From positions 1 through 42,878 of the forward strand of contig WUAI01000028.1 of the NCBI GenBank assembly GCA_009827225.1: a stretch of 42,878 nucleotides of DNA, in the 5' to 3' direction. A program made the translations under genes and the position numbers. Shown in pieces: positions 7,469 to 16,990 of this stretch. The first letter of the stretch is position 1; every line of letters starts with the position of its first letter. The notes under the pieces were generated by a model. That model had not been told where the DNA came from and searched no databases. It worked only from the letters and a program-made list of their open reading frames with translations. Source of the stretch: Flavobacteriaceae bacterium (GTDB taxonomy: Bacteria > Bacteroidota > Bacteroidia > Flavobacteriales > Flavobacteriaceae).

Positions 7469-8807
7469 AAAAGTAGATAACACCGGACTCATTCTCTGGC
7501 GACTTGCCTTCGGGCTATTGATCACTATTGAGGCGTTCGGCGCCATGGCGACAGGCTGGGTAAGAAGGGTATTTATCGAGCCAGATTTCACTTTTAACTT
7601 CATCGGATTTGAATTTCTACAACCCCTTCCGGGAAATGGAATGTATTTCTATTTCACCCTGATGGGAATATTTGGAATCCTTGTTACCATCGGGTACAAA
7701 TATCGCTATGCGATGGCCGGATATGCGTTGATGTGGAGTAGCGTATACCTCATGCAAAAAACCTCGTACAACAACCATTATTACCTGATGATGTTGCTTT
7801 GCTGGATCATGGTTTTCCTTCCAGCACACACCTGGTTCTCGGTAGATGCCAGGAACAATGCCAAACTTAAAAGTCCGGCGGTAGGACGCTGGGTATACCT
7901 GCTGGTAATCCTTCAAATCTGGATCGTCTATACCTATGCCACGGTGGCGAAATTATATCCCGCATGGCTGGATGCCAGTGTGGCCGAACTATTTATGAAA
8001 GGTAAAAAGGACTACTGGCTCATCGGAGATTTTCTACAACTCAAATGGGTTCACTATTCCATCGCTTATGTGGGCATTTTCTTTGATCTGTTGATCGTTC
8101 CTGCTATGTTGTGGAAGCGCACCCGATTGGCAGCCTTTTGTATCTCATTGTTTTTCCATCTCTTTAATTCGGTGGTATTTCAAATAGGAATCTTTCCTTA
8201 TATGTCTATTGCCTTCGCGTTCTTCTTTTTCTCTTCGGAAACTTTACAAAAACGATTCCTTCCGAAGAAACCCTTGTACTCCGGAAACGAAATAGAAATC
8301 CCCAAATACAAATCGGCTTTACTAACAGTGTTTTCCATATATTTTGTAATCCAGATTGCATTGCCTCTGCGACATTGGTTCATAAAAGATGATGTACTTT
8401 GGACCGAAGAGGGTCATCGCCTAAGCTGGCGAATGATGCTGAGGAGCCGTTTCGGACAACTAATGATATGGACCGTTGATAAGGAAACCGGACAGAGAAA
8501 TAATTACCCTTATCGCAACATGGTTTCCAAAAAACAGTACCGTTCAGTAAAAACCAAACCCGATCTGATGTGGCAACTTGCTCAGCGCATTAAGAAAATT
8601 GAAGCTGAAAAAGGAAACGATGTTGAAGTTTATGTCACTTCCAAAGTAAAAATCAATGATGGATTTTACTATCCCTTTATAGATCCGGAAGTCGATCTTA
8701 CTTCAGTACCCTGGCAGCATTTCAGTCATCATGAATGGATCTTGCCCTCTCCTGAAAACTATTACGAGTCTCCACTAAAGAAAAAAAAGGCAGCGGAAGA
8801 GGAATAG
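7449..8807 (+). CDS. HTTM-domain membrane protein (vitamin K-dependent gamma-carboxylase homologue)
   Basis: A 452-residue multi-pass membrane protein. The N-terminal 270 residues hold about seven to eight hydrophobic helices matching the HTTM module shared with animal gamma-glutamyl carboxylase. The segment VYTYATVAKLYPAWL (about 160-174) corresponds to the region carrying the catalytic Lys in that family. The C-terminal part is soluble and probably outside the membrane. Substrates of bacterial members are mostly unknown, so the reaction is not assigned. It overlaps ribF by 20 nt and is probably translationally coupled to it. Confidence 0.82.
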   Translation: MTQLLFKKVDNTGLILWRLAFGLLITIEAFGAMATGWVRRVFIEPDFTFNFIGFEFLQPLPGNGMYFYFTLMGIFGILVTIGYKYRYAMAGYALMWSSVYLMQKTSYNNHYYLMMLLCWIMVFLPAHTWFSVDARNNAKLKSPAVGRWVYLLVILQIWIVYTYATVAKLYPAWLDASVAELFMKGKKDYWLIGDFLQLKWVHYSIAYVGIFFDLLIVPAMLWKRTRLAAFCISLFFHLFNSVVFQIGIFPYMSIAFAFFFFSSETLQKRFLPKKPLYSGNEIEIPKYKSALLTVFSIYFVIQIALPLRHWFIKDDVLWTEEGHRLSWRMMLRSRFGQLMIWTVDKETGQRNNYPYRNMVSKKQYRSVKTKPDLMWQLAQRIKKIEAEKGNDVEVYVTSKVKINDGFYYPFIDPEVDLTSVPWQHFSHHEWILPSPENYYESPLKKKKAAEEE

Positions 8808-8852
8808 AGTGTAAAATTGTTGCTTAGCATTTTCCCGAACAACCATTTTCCC

Positions 8853-8860
8853 TAACTTTG
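8853..8860 (+). promoter_or_regulatory. -7 element for serS
   Basis: TAACTTTG matches TAnnTTTG and lies 21 nt before the serS start. The -33 region has no clear TTG at the best spacing. Confidence 0.5.
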
Positions 8861-8881
8861 CCACCTTAAATCCTACGGAAC

Positions 8882-10153
8882 ATGTTACAGGTTCATAGCA
8901 TACGAGAAAATAAGGAGGCATATGTCGACGCATTGGCCAAAAGAGGTCTGGATGCGAAGGAACTTTTAGATGAAGTTTTAAAAGCAGACGAAACCCGTCG
9001 TGCCACACAAGCAAAACTCGATGAAACACTGGCTGAAAGCAATACTTATTCAAAAGAGATTGGGATACTTTTCAAAAACGGAGAAGTAGAGAAAGCCAAT
9101 GAACTGAAGGCCAAAACCAGTGCGTTAAAAGAAGCTTCCAAAGAACTGCAAGACCAGTTGAATGAAGCGGCCAACACCTTAACGGAGTTGCTGTACACCT
9201 TGCCCAATATCCCCAATGAACTGGTTCCCGCCGGTACGGATGAAAATGATAATGAAGAGGTCTTTAAAGAAGGGGACATCCCGGCTTTGACAGAAGATGC
9301 GCTTCCTCACTGGGAGTTGGCCAAGAAGTACGACCTTATCGACTTCGAACTGGGTGTAAAAGTTACCGGAGCCGGATTTCCTGTCTACAAAGGAAAAGGA
9401 GCCAGATTACAGCGTGCTTTGATCACTTACTTCCTGGATAAGAACACAGAAGCGGGATACACCGAATACCAGGTTCCGCATCTTGTTAATGAAACCTCCG
9501 GGTTCGGAACGGGTCAATTGCCCGATAAAGAAGGGCAGATGTATCATGTAACCAATGACGATTTGTATTTGATCCCTACGGCGGAGGTGCCCGTGACCAA
9601 CTTGTTCCGAGGAGATCTTCTGGCCCATACCCAATTACCCATTACCTGTACTGGGTATACTCCGTGTTTTCGAAGAGAAGCCGGTAGCTATGGTGCTCAC
9701 GTTCGTGGATTGAATCGTTTGCATCAATTCGACAAGGTTGAAATTGTGCGAATTGAACATCCGGATAACAGCTATGCAGCATTGGATGGAATGGTGGAAC
9801 ATGTGAAGGACATTCTTCGCGATTTGAAATTACCCTACCGAATTTTAAGGCTCTGCGGTGGTGATTTAGGATTCACCTCAGCCCTCACCTATGATTTCGA
9901 AGTATTTTCAACGGCTCAGGATCGTTGGTTGGAGATATCTTCGGTTTCTAATTTTGAAACTTTCCAGGCGAATCGATTGAAACTACGATTCAAGGATGCC
10001 GATGGTAGAAACAAACTGGTACATACCTTAAATGGAAGTGCCTTAGCCCTGCCCAGGGTGTTAGCAGGGATTCTTGAAAATTACCAGACTCCCGAAGGTA
10101 TTAAAGTACCCGAAGTACTGGTTCCTTATTGCGGATTCAGTATAATCGACTAA
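8882..10153 (+). CDS. serS: Seryl-tRNA synthetase
   Basis: Charges tRNA-Ser. The 423-residue product has the N-terminal long antiparallel coiled coil that grips the tRNA variable arm (about residues 25-105) and the class II catalytic core: motif 2 around GYTPCFRREAGSYG (about 257-270) and HQFDKVEIV, and motif 3 NGSALALPRVLAGILENYQ (about 380-398). Length and domain order are normal. The ATG at 8882 follows a short leader from its own -7 element. Confidence 0.97.
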   Translation: MLQVHSIRENKEAYVDALAKRGLDAKELLDEVLKADETRRATQAKLDETLAESNTYSKEIGILFKNGEVEKANELKAKTSALKEASKELQDQLNEAANTLTELLYTLPNIPNELVPAGTDENDNEEVFKEGDIPALTEDALPHWELAKKYDLIDFELGVKVTGAGFPVYKGKGARLQRALITYFLDKNTEAGYTEYQVPHLVNETSGFGTGQLPDKEGQMYHVTNDDLYLIPTAEVPVTNLFRGDLLAHTQLPITCTGYTPCFRREAGSYGAHVRGLNRLHQFDKVEIVRIEHPDNSYAALDGMVEHVKDILRDLKLPYRILRLCGGDLGFTSALTYDFEVFSTAQDRWLEISSVSNFETFQANRLKLRFKDADGRNKLVHTLNGSALALPRVLAGILENYQTPEGIKVPEVLVPYCGFSIID

Positions 10154-10213
10154 GAGCAGCCACTGGCCCGATATTTGAGGTTTTTTTAAGAAATCAATCC
10201 TTATCTTTATCGC

Positions 10214-11995
10214 ATGCGAGGTATTATATTCATTCTGGCGTTAGCGTTTTCTGTTTCTGTGTTTTCACAAAACGATGCTCTTGCAAAAAACTATTTTGAG
10301 CAGGGAGAATACGAAAAGGCGTTGTCCATGTTCACCAAATTGGCTAGAACCAATCCGAGCCGCACAGACTATGTGCTGTTCATTATAAAGTGCAATCAGC
10401 AGTTGGAGAATTTTTCCGAAGCGGAAAAAATAATCCGAAAAAAACTATCGGGTCGTAATGTATTCCCGAAGTTTTATGTGGAATTAGGGTATAATTATTC
10501 TTTGCAGGATCAGGATAGCCTCGCGCAAGTTGCTTATCAGCAGGCGTTTCGTGCCATCGAAGACAAGCCTTTTTATGCGTATACGATAGGAAGGGCTTTT
10601 TCGGACTATAGTTTATTGGATGAAGCGGCAAGAACCTTTGAACGAGCGATGGAACTCGATCCCGAACGGGACTATAATCCTCAATTGGCAAAGATTTACG
10701 GGGAACAGGGAGAGCTCGAGAAGATGTTCGAAAAATATATCGATATAATTCGAAGCAACAGTAACTACCGCCCGTCAGCACAACGTAATTTTGCTTACTA
10801 CGTCAATGAGGATCCTAATAATGAGGGCAATGTTATTCTGCGTAAAATTCTCTTGAAAAGATTACAGGGAACTCCGGATATATTATACAATGAACTGCTT
10901 AGCTGGTTGTTCATTCAGCAAAAAGATTACCGAAAAGCCTTTATCCAGGAAAAGGCCATTTTCAAAAGAACCAATGAAGATGCAACAGGGATTATCGATC
11001 TCATGCATATCGCTATGGAGGACGGAAACTATGAAGACGCCCAGGATATCATTGGATTCGTGATTGAAAATTCGAACACATTTCAGGAGAAAATGGAGGC
11101 CAATCAGTACCTGATGGACATTAAGATAAAATTGGCTGCTCCTTCGGAATACGATGACATCGAAAAGGAATACCTTGAATTACTTGAGTACTTTGGGGAA
11201 GGGCCACTGTCGTATGCACTTCAAATTGACTTCAATCGTTTCCTGGCATTTCAGTATGGTAAGTCGGAAACAGGTATTGAAAATCTTAAACGACTATTAA
11301 AGAACCGATTTACGATTTATCAGGAAGCCAGGATCAAGCTTACCCTTGCGGATATTCTGGTTTTCAACGAACGCTTCAACGAAGCTCTTATTTATTATTC
11401 ACAGGTTCAAAAGAAAGTAAAAAACGATGTTTTGGCGCAGGAAGCCAGGTTTAAGGTTGCCCGCACCAGCTACTTTAAAGGGGATTTTGAGTGGGCTCAG
11501 ATACAATTGGATGTACTGAAGAAATCGGCCTCACAACTCATTGCCAACGATGCGATGGAATTAAGCCTGATGATCCGCGACAACAGCCTTGAAGATTCCA
11601 CTCAAACTGCTCTCAAGAAATTTGCACGGGCCGATTTGCTGGATCTTCAGAACAAACCTCAAGAGGCTATTGTTTTGCTCGAAGATATACTGCAAAATCA
11701 TAAAGGGGAAAAGATTGAGGACGAAGCCCTTCTCAAAATGGGAATCATTAATGAAAAAATGAGTCGCTTTGAAAGAGCAGAAGCCAACTATTTAAAACTG
11801 ATTGAATTCTACAAAGAAGATATTGTCGCCGATGATGCTCATTTCAGACTGGCAAAATTGTACGAAACTCAATTAGACCAAATTGATAAAGCCAAAGAAT
11901 TTTACGAGCAGATCATTTTCAATTTCGAAGATAGCATATACTTCGTCGAAGCCCGTAAACGATATCGCATGCTTCGTGGAGATGCTATAAATTAA
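10214..11995 (+). CDS. Tetratricopeptide-repeat protein, exported
   Basis: A 593-residue protein with a signal peptide (MRGIIFILALAFSVSVFSQ, cleavage after about residue 19), followed by TPR-like helical pairs along the whole length (clear copies near residues 22-60, 95-160, 385-420 and 480-570, for example YFEQGEYEKALSMFTKLAR). TPR arrays bind other proteins; here probably in the periplasm. No enzymatic motif is seen. TATCTTTA lies just upstream (10202-10209) as a near-consensus -7 element. The DUF4286 gene follows after 5 nt, so the two are probably co-transcribed. Confidence 0.8.
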   Translation: MRGIIFILALAFSVSVFSQNDALAKNYFEQGEYEKALSMFTKLARTNPSRTDYVLFIIKCNQQLENFSEAEKIIRKKLSGRNVFPKFYVELGYNYSLQDQDSLAQVAYQQAFRAIEDKPFYAYTIGRAFSDYSLLDEAARTFERAMELDPERDYNPQLAKIYGEQGELEKMFEKYIDIIRSNSNYRPSAQRNFAYYVNEDPNNEGNVILRKILLKRLQGTPDILYNELLSWLFIQQKDYRKAFIQEKAIFKRTNEDATGIIDLMHIAMEDGNYEDAQDIIGFVIENSNTFQEKMEANQYLMDIKIKLAAPSEYDDIEKEYLELLEYFGEGPLSYALQIDFNRFLAFQYGKSETGIENLKRLLKNRFTIYQEARIKLTLADILVFNERFNEALIYYSQVQKKVKNDVLAQEARFKVARTSYFKGDFEWAQIQLDVLKKSASQLIANDAMELSLMIRDNSLEDSTQTALKKFARADLLDLQNKPQEAIVLLEDILQNHKGEKIEDEALLKMGIINEKMSRFERAEANYLKLIEFYKEDIVADDAHFRLAKLYETQLDQIDKAKEFYEQIIFNFEDSIYFVEARKRYRMLRGDAIN

Positions 11996-12000
11996 CCTCA

Positions 12001-12309
12001 ATGTACATATACAACGTAACGATCAATATTGATGAAAGCGTCCATGACTCCTGGGTAACCTGGATGAAGGAAGAACATATTCCCTCTATGCTGGCAACCG
12101 GGAAATTCAGTAAAGCATTAATGACACGGGTAATGGTCGAAGAAGAAATGGGAGGCATCACTTATTCCATTCAATATACTACGGATAGCAAAACAACACT
12201 GGAACGCTATTACGCAGAAAATGCCCAGGAATTGAGAGCTGAAAGCAAACCATTCGAAGGGAAGTTTGTAGCTTTCAGAACCGAATTACAAATCATAAGT
12301 GAGCAATAA
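12001..12309 (+). CDS. DUF4286 family protein
   Basis: A 102-residue cytoplasmic protein with the pattern of the DUF4286 family: MYIYNVTINIDESVHDSW at the start, WMKEEHIPSMLATGKF near residues 20-36, and ALMTRVMVEEEMGGITYSIQY. The beta-alpha-beta layout resembles a small ferredoxin-like or dimeric alpha-beta barrel fold. Function unknown. It lies 5 nt after the TPR gene and is closed by a strong terminator. Confidence 0.8.
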   Translation: MYIYNVTINIDESVHDSWVTWMKEEHIPSMLATGKFSKALMTRVMVEEEMGGITYSIQYTTDSKTTLERYYAENAQELRAESKPFEGKFVAFRTELQIISEQ

Positions 12310-12311
12310 AA

Positions 12312-12333
12312 AACCCTCCGGCTTGGGAGGGTT
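12312..12333. terminator. Terminator hairpin between convergent genes
   Basis: Stem AACCCTCC (12312-12319) and GGAGGGTT (12326-12333) with a 6 nt loop. It is flanked by an A-run on the left, which is a T-run on the minus strand, so it may serve the OmpA gene best and the DUF4286 gene partly. Confidence 0.75.
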
Positions 12334-12355
12334 CTTGTCTATTTGGACATCGGGA

Positions 12356-13951
12356 TTAGTTAGTAGATTCCAAAATAATAAATTCAATTCTTCTATTCGC
12401 TTCATGCTCTGCCTCGGTGCAAGGGTCGCAATCGATCAATGGCTGGGTTTCTCCAAATCCTTTCGACTGTAATCGATCTACAGAAATTCCCTTAGAGATT
12501 AAGTACTGCATGGCCGAAGCTGCCCTGCGATCCGAAAGTTTAAAATTATAAGCATCATTTCCTCTGAAATCGGTATGCGCATTCAATGCAATATTGATCT
12601 CGGGGTTATTGTTCAAAGTCTCTACAACCGTGTTCAGGGTGATAGTTGAAATTTCCTTGATCTTTGCACTGTCGTAATCGAACTGGATGTTATCGATCTT
12701 TATATATGATTTCTCCTCGGTAACGATAATTTCCGCAGGACGTGCCTTGAGAGTAACATCAGCTTCATAGAGCGGAGTTATATTATCAGTATTAAAGATG
12801 GTCGAACCTTTGAAGAATCCTTCCTTATCGGAAACCAGCGTATAATATTCGAAGGAAGAGATCGGGAATTCGAATACTCCCTTCTCATTGGAAAGCATGC
12901 TCCCCACTTCGGTCCCGTCGGTATCGTACAATTTCACAGACACATTTGCCAATGGCAATCCGGTCTCGAAATCCACAGAACGTCCGGTCACGCTCTGACT
13001 CAAAACATATTCAGTGATTCGATAAATATCATAACTTCCTTCTCCTCCATCCCTATTGGAGGTAATATATCCAATTCTTTCAGTGGCCGGCACAAAGGCA
13101 ATTTCATCCTTTTCGGTATTGATCGTATTGCCCAGATTGAGTATGGTCACATATCCTTTTTTGGTGCGTCTGGATTTAAAAACATCATATCCTCCCAGGT
13201 TGTTGTGCCCCTTTGAAGAAAAGAACATGAATTTTTCGTCGACGGATAAGTGAGGAAACTTTTCATCTGAAGAGGTGTTGATCAATCCTTCTATAGGTAA
13301 TGGCTCGCCGAAGGTTCCATCTTCATTTACTTTCATCTTATAAATATCGTATCCTCCTTGGCCTCCTGCCATGTTAGACGAAAAATACAGCATGTTCCCT
13401 GCCTTGTTCAAATGAGGATTTTCCACTGAATAATCATCGCTGTTGATAGGCAATGGAGTAATATTAATCCACTCGCCGGTCTTTTCGGGATTCATTATCG
13501 CCTTATAAAGTTGAAAACTTTGGGTGTTTCCTTCATGATTCTTAGTGAAGTACATCGTATTACCATCTTGTGAGAAAGTAACCGTTCCGAGGTTCTCATT
13601 CTTGTTCAGCACCCTGGAAAAAAGCAAAGGACGGCTTAAATCCCAGTTATCCTCAATATCACTGCAATACAGTTTCGTATATGGTTCATCGGTTGCAGGA
13701 TCTTTCTTGGAGATCGCTCCGATCTTCCTGGAAGAATAGGAAATAAACTTATCCATAAACAAGCCGGATCCATAATCCGAATACTTGGAATTGATACCCG
13801 TTGTTAAGGCTTCAAACTTGAATCCATTGTCGCCAATGGTATCCTTTGTTTCCGACATTAACGGACTTTCGGGAAAAGAAACATTATAGGGGGCCTGCGC
13901 ATAAGTAATTGCCACAACGACGGTTGCAGCCAGCCAGAAATACTTCTTCAT
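12356..13951 (-). CDS. OmpA-family outer-membrane protein with PD40 beta-propeller repeats
   Basis: A 531-residue exported protein: signal peptide (MKKYFWLAATVVVAITYAQ), several WD40-like PD40 repeats (about 110-330, with NMLYFSSNMAGGQGGYDIY and FMFFSSKGHNNLGGYDVF), a carboxypeptidase-regulatory-like beta-sandwich (about 335-415) and a C-terminal OmpA peptidoglycan-binding domain (about 425-531, with LNAHTDFRGN and ANRRIEF). I chose the ATG at 13951, which gives a proper signal peptide; an ATG at 13978 adds nine residues. Architecture resembles PorE-type proteins without the TPR part. It stands alone, with no PorP/SprF partner next to it. Confidence 0.9.
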   Translation of the reverse strand: MKKYFWLAATVVVAITYAQAPYNVSFPESPLMSETKDTIGDNGFKFEALTTGINSKYSDYGSGLFMDKFISYSSRKIGAISKKDPATDEPYTKLYCSDIEDNWDLSRPLLFSRVLNKNENLGTVTFSQDGNTMYFTKNHEGNTQSFQLYKAIMNPEKTGEWINITPLPINSDDYSVENPHLNKAGNMLYFSSNMAGGQGGYDIYKMKVNEDGTFGEPLPIEGLINTSSDEKFPHLSVDEKFMFFSSKGHNNLGGYDVFKSRRTKKGYVTILNLGNTINTEKDEIAFVPATERIGYITSNRDGGEGSYDIYRITEYVLSQSVTGRSVDFETGLPLANVSVKLYDTDGTEVGSMLSNEKGVFEFPISSFEYYTLVSDKEGFFKGSTIFNTDNITPLYEADVTLKARPAEIIVTEEKSYIKIDNIQFDYDSAKIKEISTITLNTVVETLNNNPEINIALNAHTDFRGNDAYNFKLSDRRAASAMQYLISKGISVDRLQSKGFGETQPLIDCDPCTEAEHEANRRIEFIILESTN

Positions 13952-13980
13952 TTTGTGAGGTTTGAAGTTTAGATTCAAAA

Positions 13981-13988
13981 CAAATGTA
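13981..13988 (-). promoter_or_regulatory. -7 element for the PD40/OmpA gene
   Basis: TACATTTG on the minus strand, an exact consensus match 30 nt before the start codon, divergent from the rsmA promoter. Confidence 0.5.
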
Positions 13989-14080
13989 GTACAATCAAGG
14001 ATTTTTCCTACAGTTTTTAGTTGAAGTGAATTATTTACTCGATTAATGACCTTTCATCCTATCGGCGCCCTTTAATTTTC

Positions 14081-14088
14081 TATTTTTG
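14081..14088 (+). promoter_or_regulatory. -7 element for rsmA
   Basis: TATTTTTG, an exact TAnnTTTG match, ends only 8 nt before the rsmA ATG. If used, the mRNA would be nearly leaderless. Confidence 0.45.
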
Positions 14089-14096
14089 ATGTTATC

Positions 14097-14891
14097 ATGG
14101 AGAAGTCGGTTAGAGCAAAAAAACACCTGGGGCAACATTTCCTGCACGATGAAGGGATTGCCCGAAAGATTGCCGATACCCTTTCACTAAATGGCTATAA
14201 AAATATATTGGAAATAGGCCCGGGGATGGGTGTACTTACCAAATACCTTATTGAAAAACCTGTTCAAATAATTGCGATGGATCTTGATAGTGAGTCCATT
14301 GCTTACCTCGAACAAAAATATCCGGCTCCCAATCTAAAGATCATTGAACAGGATTTCCTCAAATGTGACCTTACCGATCTTTTCAAACAAGAATCTTTTG
14401 CAATCATTGGAAATTTCCCTTACAATATATCTTCGCAAATTGTTTTCAAGGCCTTGGAAAACAAGGAACTAATTCCTGAATTTGCTGGGATGTTCCAGAA
14501 AGAGGTTGCACAACGAATCTGCGAAAAAGAGGGAAGTAAAACCTACGGGATCCTCTCAGTCCTTACTCAGGCGTTCTATGAATGTGAGTATTTGTTTACT
14601 GTAAAACCGGGCGTCTTTAATCCGCCCCCAAAAGTGGATAGTGGAGTATTGCGATTAACTAGGAAGGAAGATTATTCTCTTCCCTGTAATGAAAACCTGT
14701 TCTACAAAGTGGTAAAAACCGCCTTTCAGCAACGAAGGAAAACCCTCAGGAACAGTCTAAAAACCTTGCAAATTTCAGATAAACTAAAAGAAGATACTAT
14801 CTTTGCCCAGCGCCCGGAACAACTATCGGTGCAAGATTTTATAAGCCTGACCACTAAAATTGAACGTGATGCAACTCCAGATCACAAATGA
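14097..14891 (+). CDS. rsmA: 16S rRNA dimethyladenosine transferase
   Basis: Dimethylates the two adjacent adenosines in the loop of helix 45 of 16S rRNA during 30S maturation. The 264-residue product has [18 protein letters not shown] at the start, the SAM-binding [15 protein letters not shown] (about 38-52), the catalytic [13 protein letters not shown] (about 104-116, N-x-P-Y type) and the basic [12 protein letters not shown] and QQRRKTLRN blocks. Length is normal. It overlaps the mgtE frame by about 23 nt and begins a packed run of plus-strand genes. Confidence 0.96.
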   Translation: MEKSVRAKKHLGQHFLHDEGIARKIADTLSLNGYKNILEIGPGMGVLTKYLIEKPVQIIAMDLDSESIAYLEQKYPAPNLKIIEQDFLKCDLTDLFKQESFAIIGNFPYNISSQIVFKALENKELIPEFAGMFQKEVAQRICEKEGSKTYGILSVLTQAFYECEYLFTVKPGVFNPPPKVDSGVLRLTRKEDYSLPCNENLFYKVVKTAFQQRRKTLRNSLKTLQISDKLKEDTIFAQRPEQLSVQDFISLTTKIERDATPDHK

Positions 14892-16218
14892 ATTGATCCA
14901 ACAAATTGAACATCTTATTGTTCAAAAGGACGGTCTTGCCATAAAGGAAATCCTAAAAGACTTTCACTTTGCCGATATAGCTGAAATCCTCGAAGAGTTA
15001 AATACTGATGAGGCTACCTACGTCGTAAAACTGCTGGAAAGCGATATCACCAGTGACTCCTTAATGGAACTGGATGAGGACGTCCGTGAAAAAATTCTGG
15101 ATCGATTGTCACCCAAAGAAATTGCAGAAGAGTTAGTGGAGATGGATTCGGATGATGCTGCGGATGTAATCGCAGAATTAGACGAGGAGATCAAGCAGGA
15201 AGTAATCGACAAGATCGATGATGACGAACTGGCTGCCGACCTTGTAGAATTAAGTGAATATGATGATAAAAGTGCGGGGGGACTCATGGCTAAGGAATTG
15301 GTGCAGGTTAAAGAAACCTGGACTATCGCCGGCTGCGTTCGTGAAATGCGAAGACAGGCCAAAAATGTTACCCGGGTTCATTCGATTTACGTTACCGATA
15401 AGGATGGAAAACTAAAAGGACGCTTGTCGCTTAAAGACCTCTTAACCGCTCCGGAAAAAGCACATATCAGTGATGTTTATATTCCAAAAGTTGATTATGT
15501 GACCGTCCATACGGAGGGAGAAGAAGTAGCGAGAATCATGAAAAAATATGACCTCGAAGCAATTCCCGTGGTGGATGAGGAAGGAATTCTGGTAGGAAGA
15601 ATTACCATTGATGATATGGTAGACTTTATCGTGGACGAAGCCGAGAAGGACTATCAGCTGGCGGCAGGTATTACCCAGGAAGTGGAGGCCGACGACAGCA
15701 TTTGGCTTCTCACCAAGGCACGTTTACCCTGGCTGGTGCTCGGTCTTTTGGGTGGTTTAGGTTCCGTATTTATAATGAAATATTATGACGATGCTATTTC
15801 AGAATACGCTGTGCTGTTCTTTTTCGCCCCATTGATCGCAGCTATGGCGGGAAATGTTGGAGTGCAGTCCAGTGCGATCATCGTGCAGGGTTTGGCGAAC
15901 GATATCATTAAAGGAAGTTTGTGGGAACGGTTGCTGAAAGAAGTTGGGCTGGCATTGATCAATGGTATTGTACTGGGCGGACTCGTAGTAGTCTTCGGAC
16001 TGTTTGCCGGGTTTGAACAACGGGTAACCATATCGGTAGCCGTATCCATACTCGCTGTAATTATAGTTGCCGCCCTCGTGGGAACTTTTGTTCCTATCAT
16101 TCTGGATAAAAGAGGAATTGATCCTGCGATCGCCACCGGACCATTTATCACCACCAGCAACGATATCTTCGGAATCTTCTTATTCTTTTACATCTCTAAA
16201 CTCATTCTAGGGTTTTGA
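14869..16218 (+). CDS. mgtE: Magnesium transporter MgtE
   Basis: Gated Mg2+ channel of the inner membrane. The 449-residue product has the acidic N domain (about 15-125), two CBS domains (about 130-255, including [17 protein letters not shown]) and five membrane helices (about 285-449) with the pore-region sequence [12 protein letters not shown] near the C-terminus. I chose ATG 14869; an in-frame TTG three codons earlier (14860) is possible. The start lies inside the rsmA 3' end, and its stop overlaps the TTG start of the next gene, so the three genes are probably translated together. Confidence 0.95.
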   Translation: MQLQITNELIQQIEHLIVQKDGLAIKEILKDFHFADIAEILEELNTDEATYVVKLLESDITSDSLMELDEDVREKILDRLSPKEIAEELVEMDSDDAADVIAELDEEIKQEVIDKIDDDELAADLVELSEYDDKSAGGLMAKELVQVKETWTIAGCVREMRRQAKNVTRVHSIYVTDKDGKLKGRLSLKDLLTAPEKAHISDVYIPKVDYVTVHTEGEEVARIMKKYDLEAIPVVDEEGILVGRITIDDMVDFIVDEAEKDYQLAAGITQEVEADDSIWLLTKARLPWLVLGLLGGLGSVFIMKYYDDAISEYAVLFFFAPLIAAMAGNVGVQSSAIIVQGLANDIIKGSLWERLLKEVGLALINGIVLGGLVVVFGLFAGFEQRVTISVAVSILAVIIVAALVGTFVPIILDKRGIDPAIATGPFITTSNDIFGIFLFFYISKLILGF

Positions 16219-16607
16219 CCTCGGAAAAGTTCACCATCAAAATTAAGGTTCCGGCGTCGGCAATCGATGCGCGAAATCACGTTAACAACTTATCCTATCT
16301 CCAATGGTGCCTGGATGCGGCCGAAAAGCACTGGGAAGCCAAAGCATCAGCTTCAATTCGCGAACTGTATGTTTGGTATGTGCTGAAACATTCTATTGAA
16401 TATAAAGCTTCTGCTTTCGAAAATGAGTGGCTTGAAGTAACTACCTGGGTCAGCACTGCCGAAGGGGCGCGCAGTGAACGACGATATGAAATCTATCGAA
16501 AATCGGATCAACGCCTGTTGGTAACTGCGAAAACCGAATGGTGCCTGTTGGACGGAAAAACCCTCAAACCCGCTAAAATACCAGCAGAAATTCGTAATTT
16601 GTTTTAG
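16215..16607 (+). CDS. Acyl-CoA thioesterase, hotdog (4HBT) fold
   Basis: A 130-residue protein of the 4-hydroxybenzoyl-CoA thioesterase type. The block ASAIDARNHVNNLSYLQWCLDA (about 14-35) holds the Asp and Asn-His catalytic region, followed by a hotdog-like strand series (IEYKASAFENEWLEVTTWV). It probably hydrolyses an acyl-CoA in the cytoplasm; substrate unknown. The start is a TTG overlapping the mgtE stop (TTGA); no ATG is present in the first half of the frame. Confidence 0.85.
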   Translation: MTSEKFTIKIKVPASAIDARNHVNNLSYLQWCLDAAEKHWEAKASASIRELYVWYVLKHSIEYKASAFENEWLEVTTWVSTAEGARSERRYEIYRKSDQRLLVTAKTEWCLLDGKTLKPAKIPAEIRNLF

Positions 16608-16621
16608 AAAAACAACCTCCG

Positions 16622-16987
16622 GTGAATTCTATAAACGTTCAAAAGAAATTTGATAAGATTCGGTCTCATTGGCACCCTCACCAGATTGCCGAAGTGGACG
16701 ATATGCAGGTTTTACTTGCGAAAATCAAAGATGAATTTGTATGGCATTCCCACGAAGATGAGGACGAGTTGTTTTTTGTTCAGAAAGGAACCCTGGAAAT
16801 GCATTTCAGGGATCGAATGGAAATCGTAAACGAAGGTGAGATTATCGTGGTTCCCAAGGGTGTCGAACACTGTCCTAAAACCAGGAATGGTGAGGAAGTG
16901 CATGTACTCCTTTTTGAAAAGAAGCAAACCCGTCACACCGGGAAAGTGATCCATGAAAAATCGCAAACTCAATATCCAAAAATCTAA
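16622..16987 (+). CDS. Cupin-domain protein
   Basis: A 121-residue single-domain cupin. Motif 1 is complete (H42, H44, E49, G56 in WHSHEDEDELFFVQKG) and motif 2 gives H83 (PKGVEHCP), so a metal site with three His and one Glu is intact. Function could be an isomerase, dioxygenase or sensor; sequence does not decide. The start is GTG 16622; the next Met (residue 28) would cut off the conserved WHPHQIAE region. Confidence 0.85.
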   Translation: MNSINVQKKFDKIRSHWHPHQIAEVDDMQVLLAKIKDEFVWHSHEDEDELFFVQKGTLEMHFRDRMEIVNEGEIIVVPKGVEHCPKTRNGEEVHVLLFEKKQTRHTGKVIHEKSQTQYPKI

Positions 16988-16990
16988 ATT

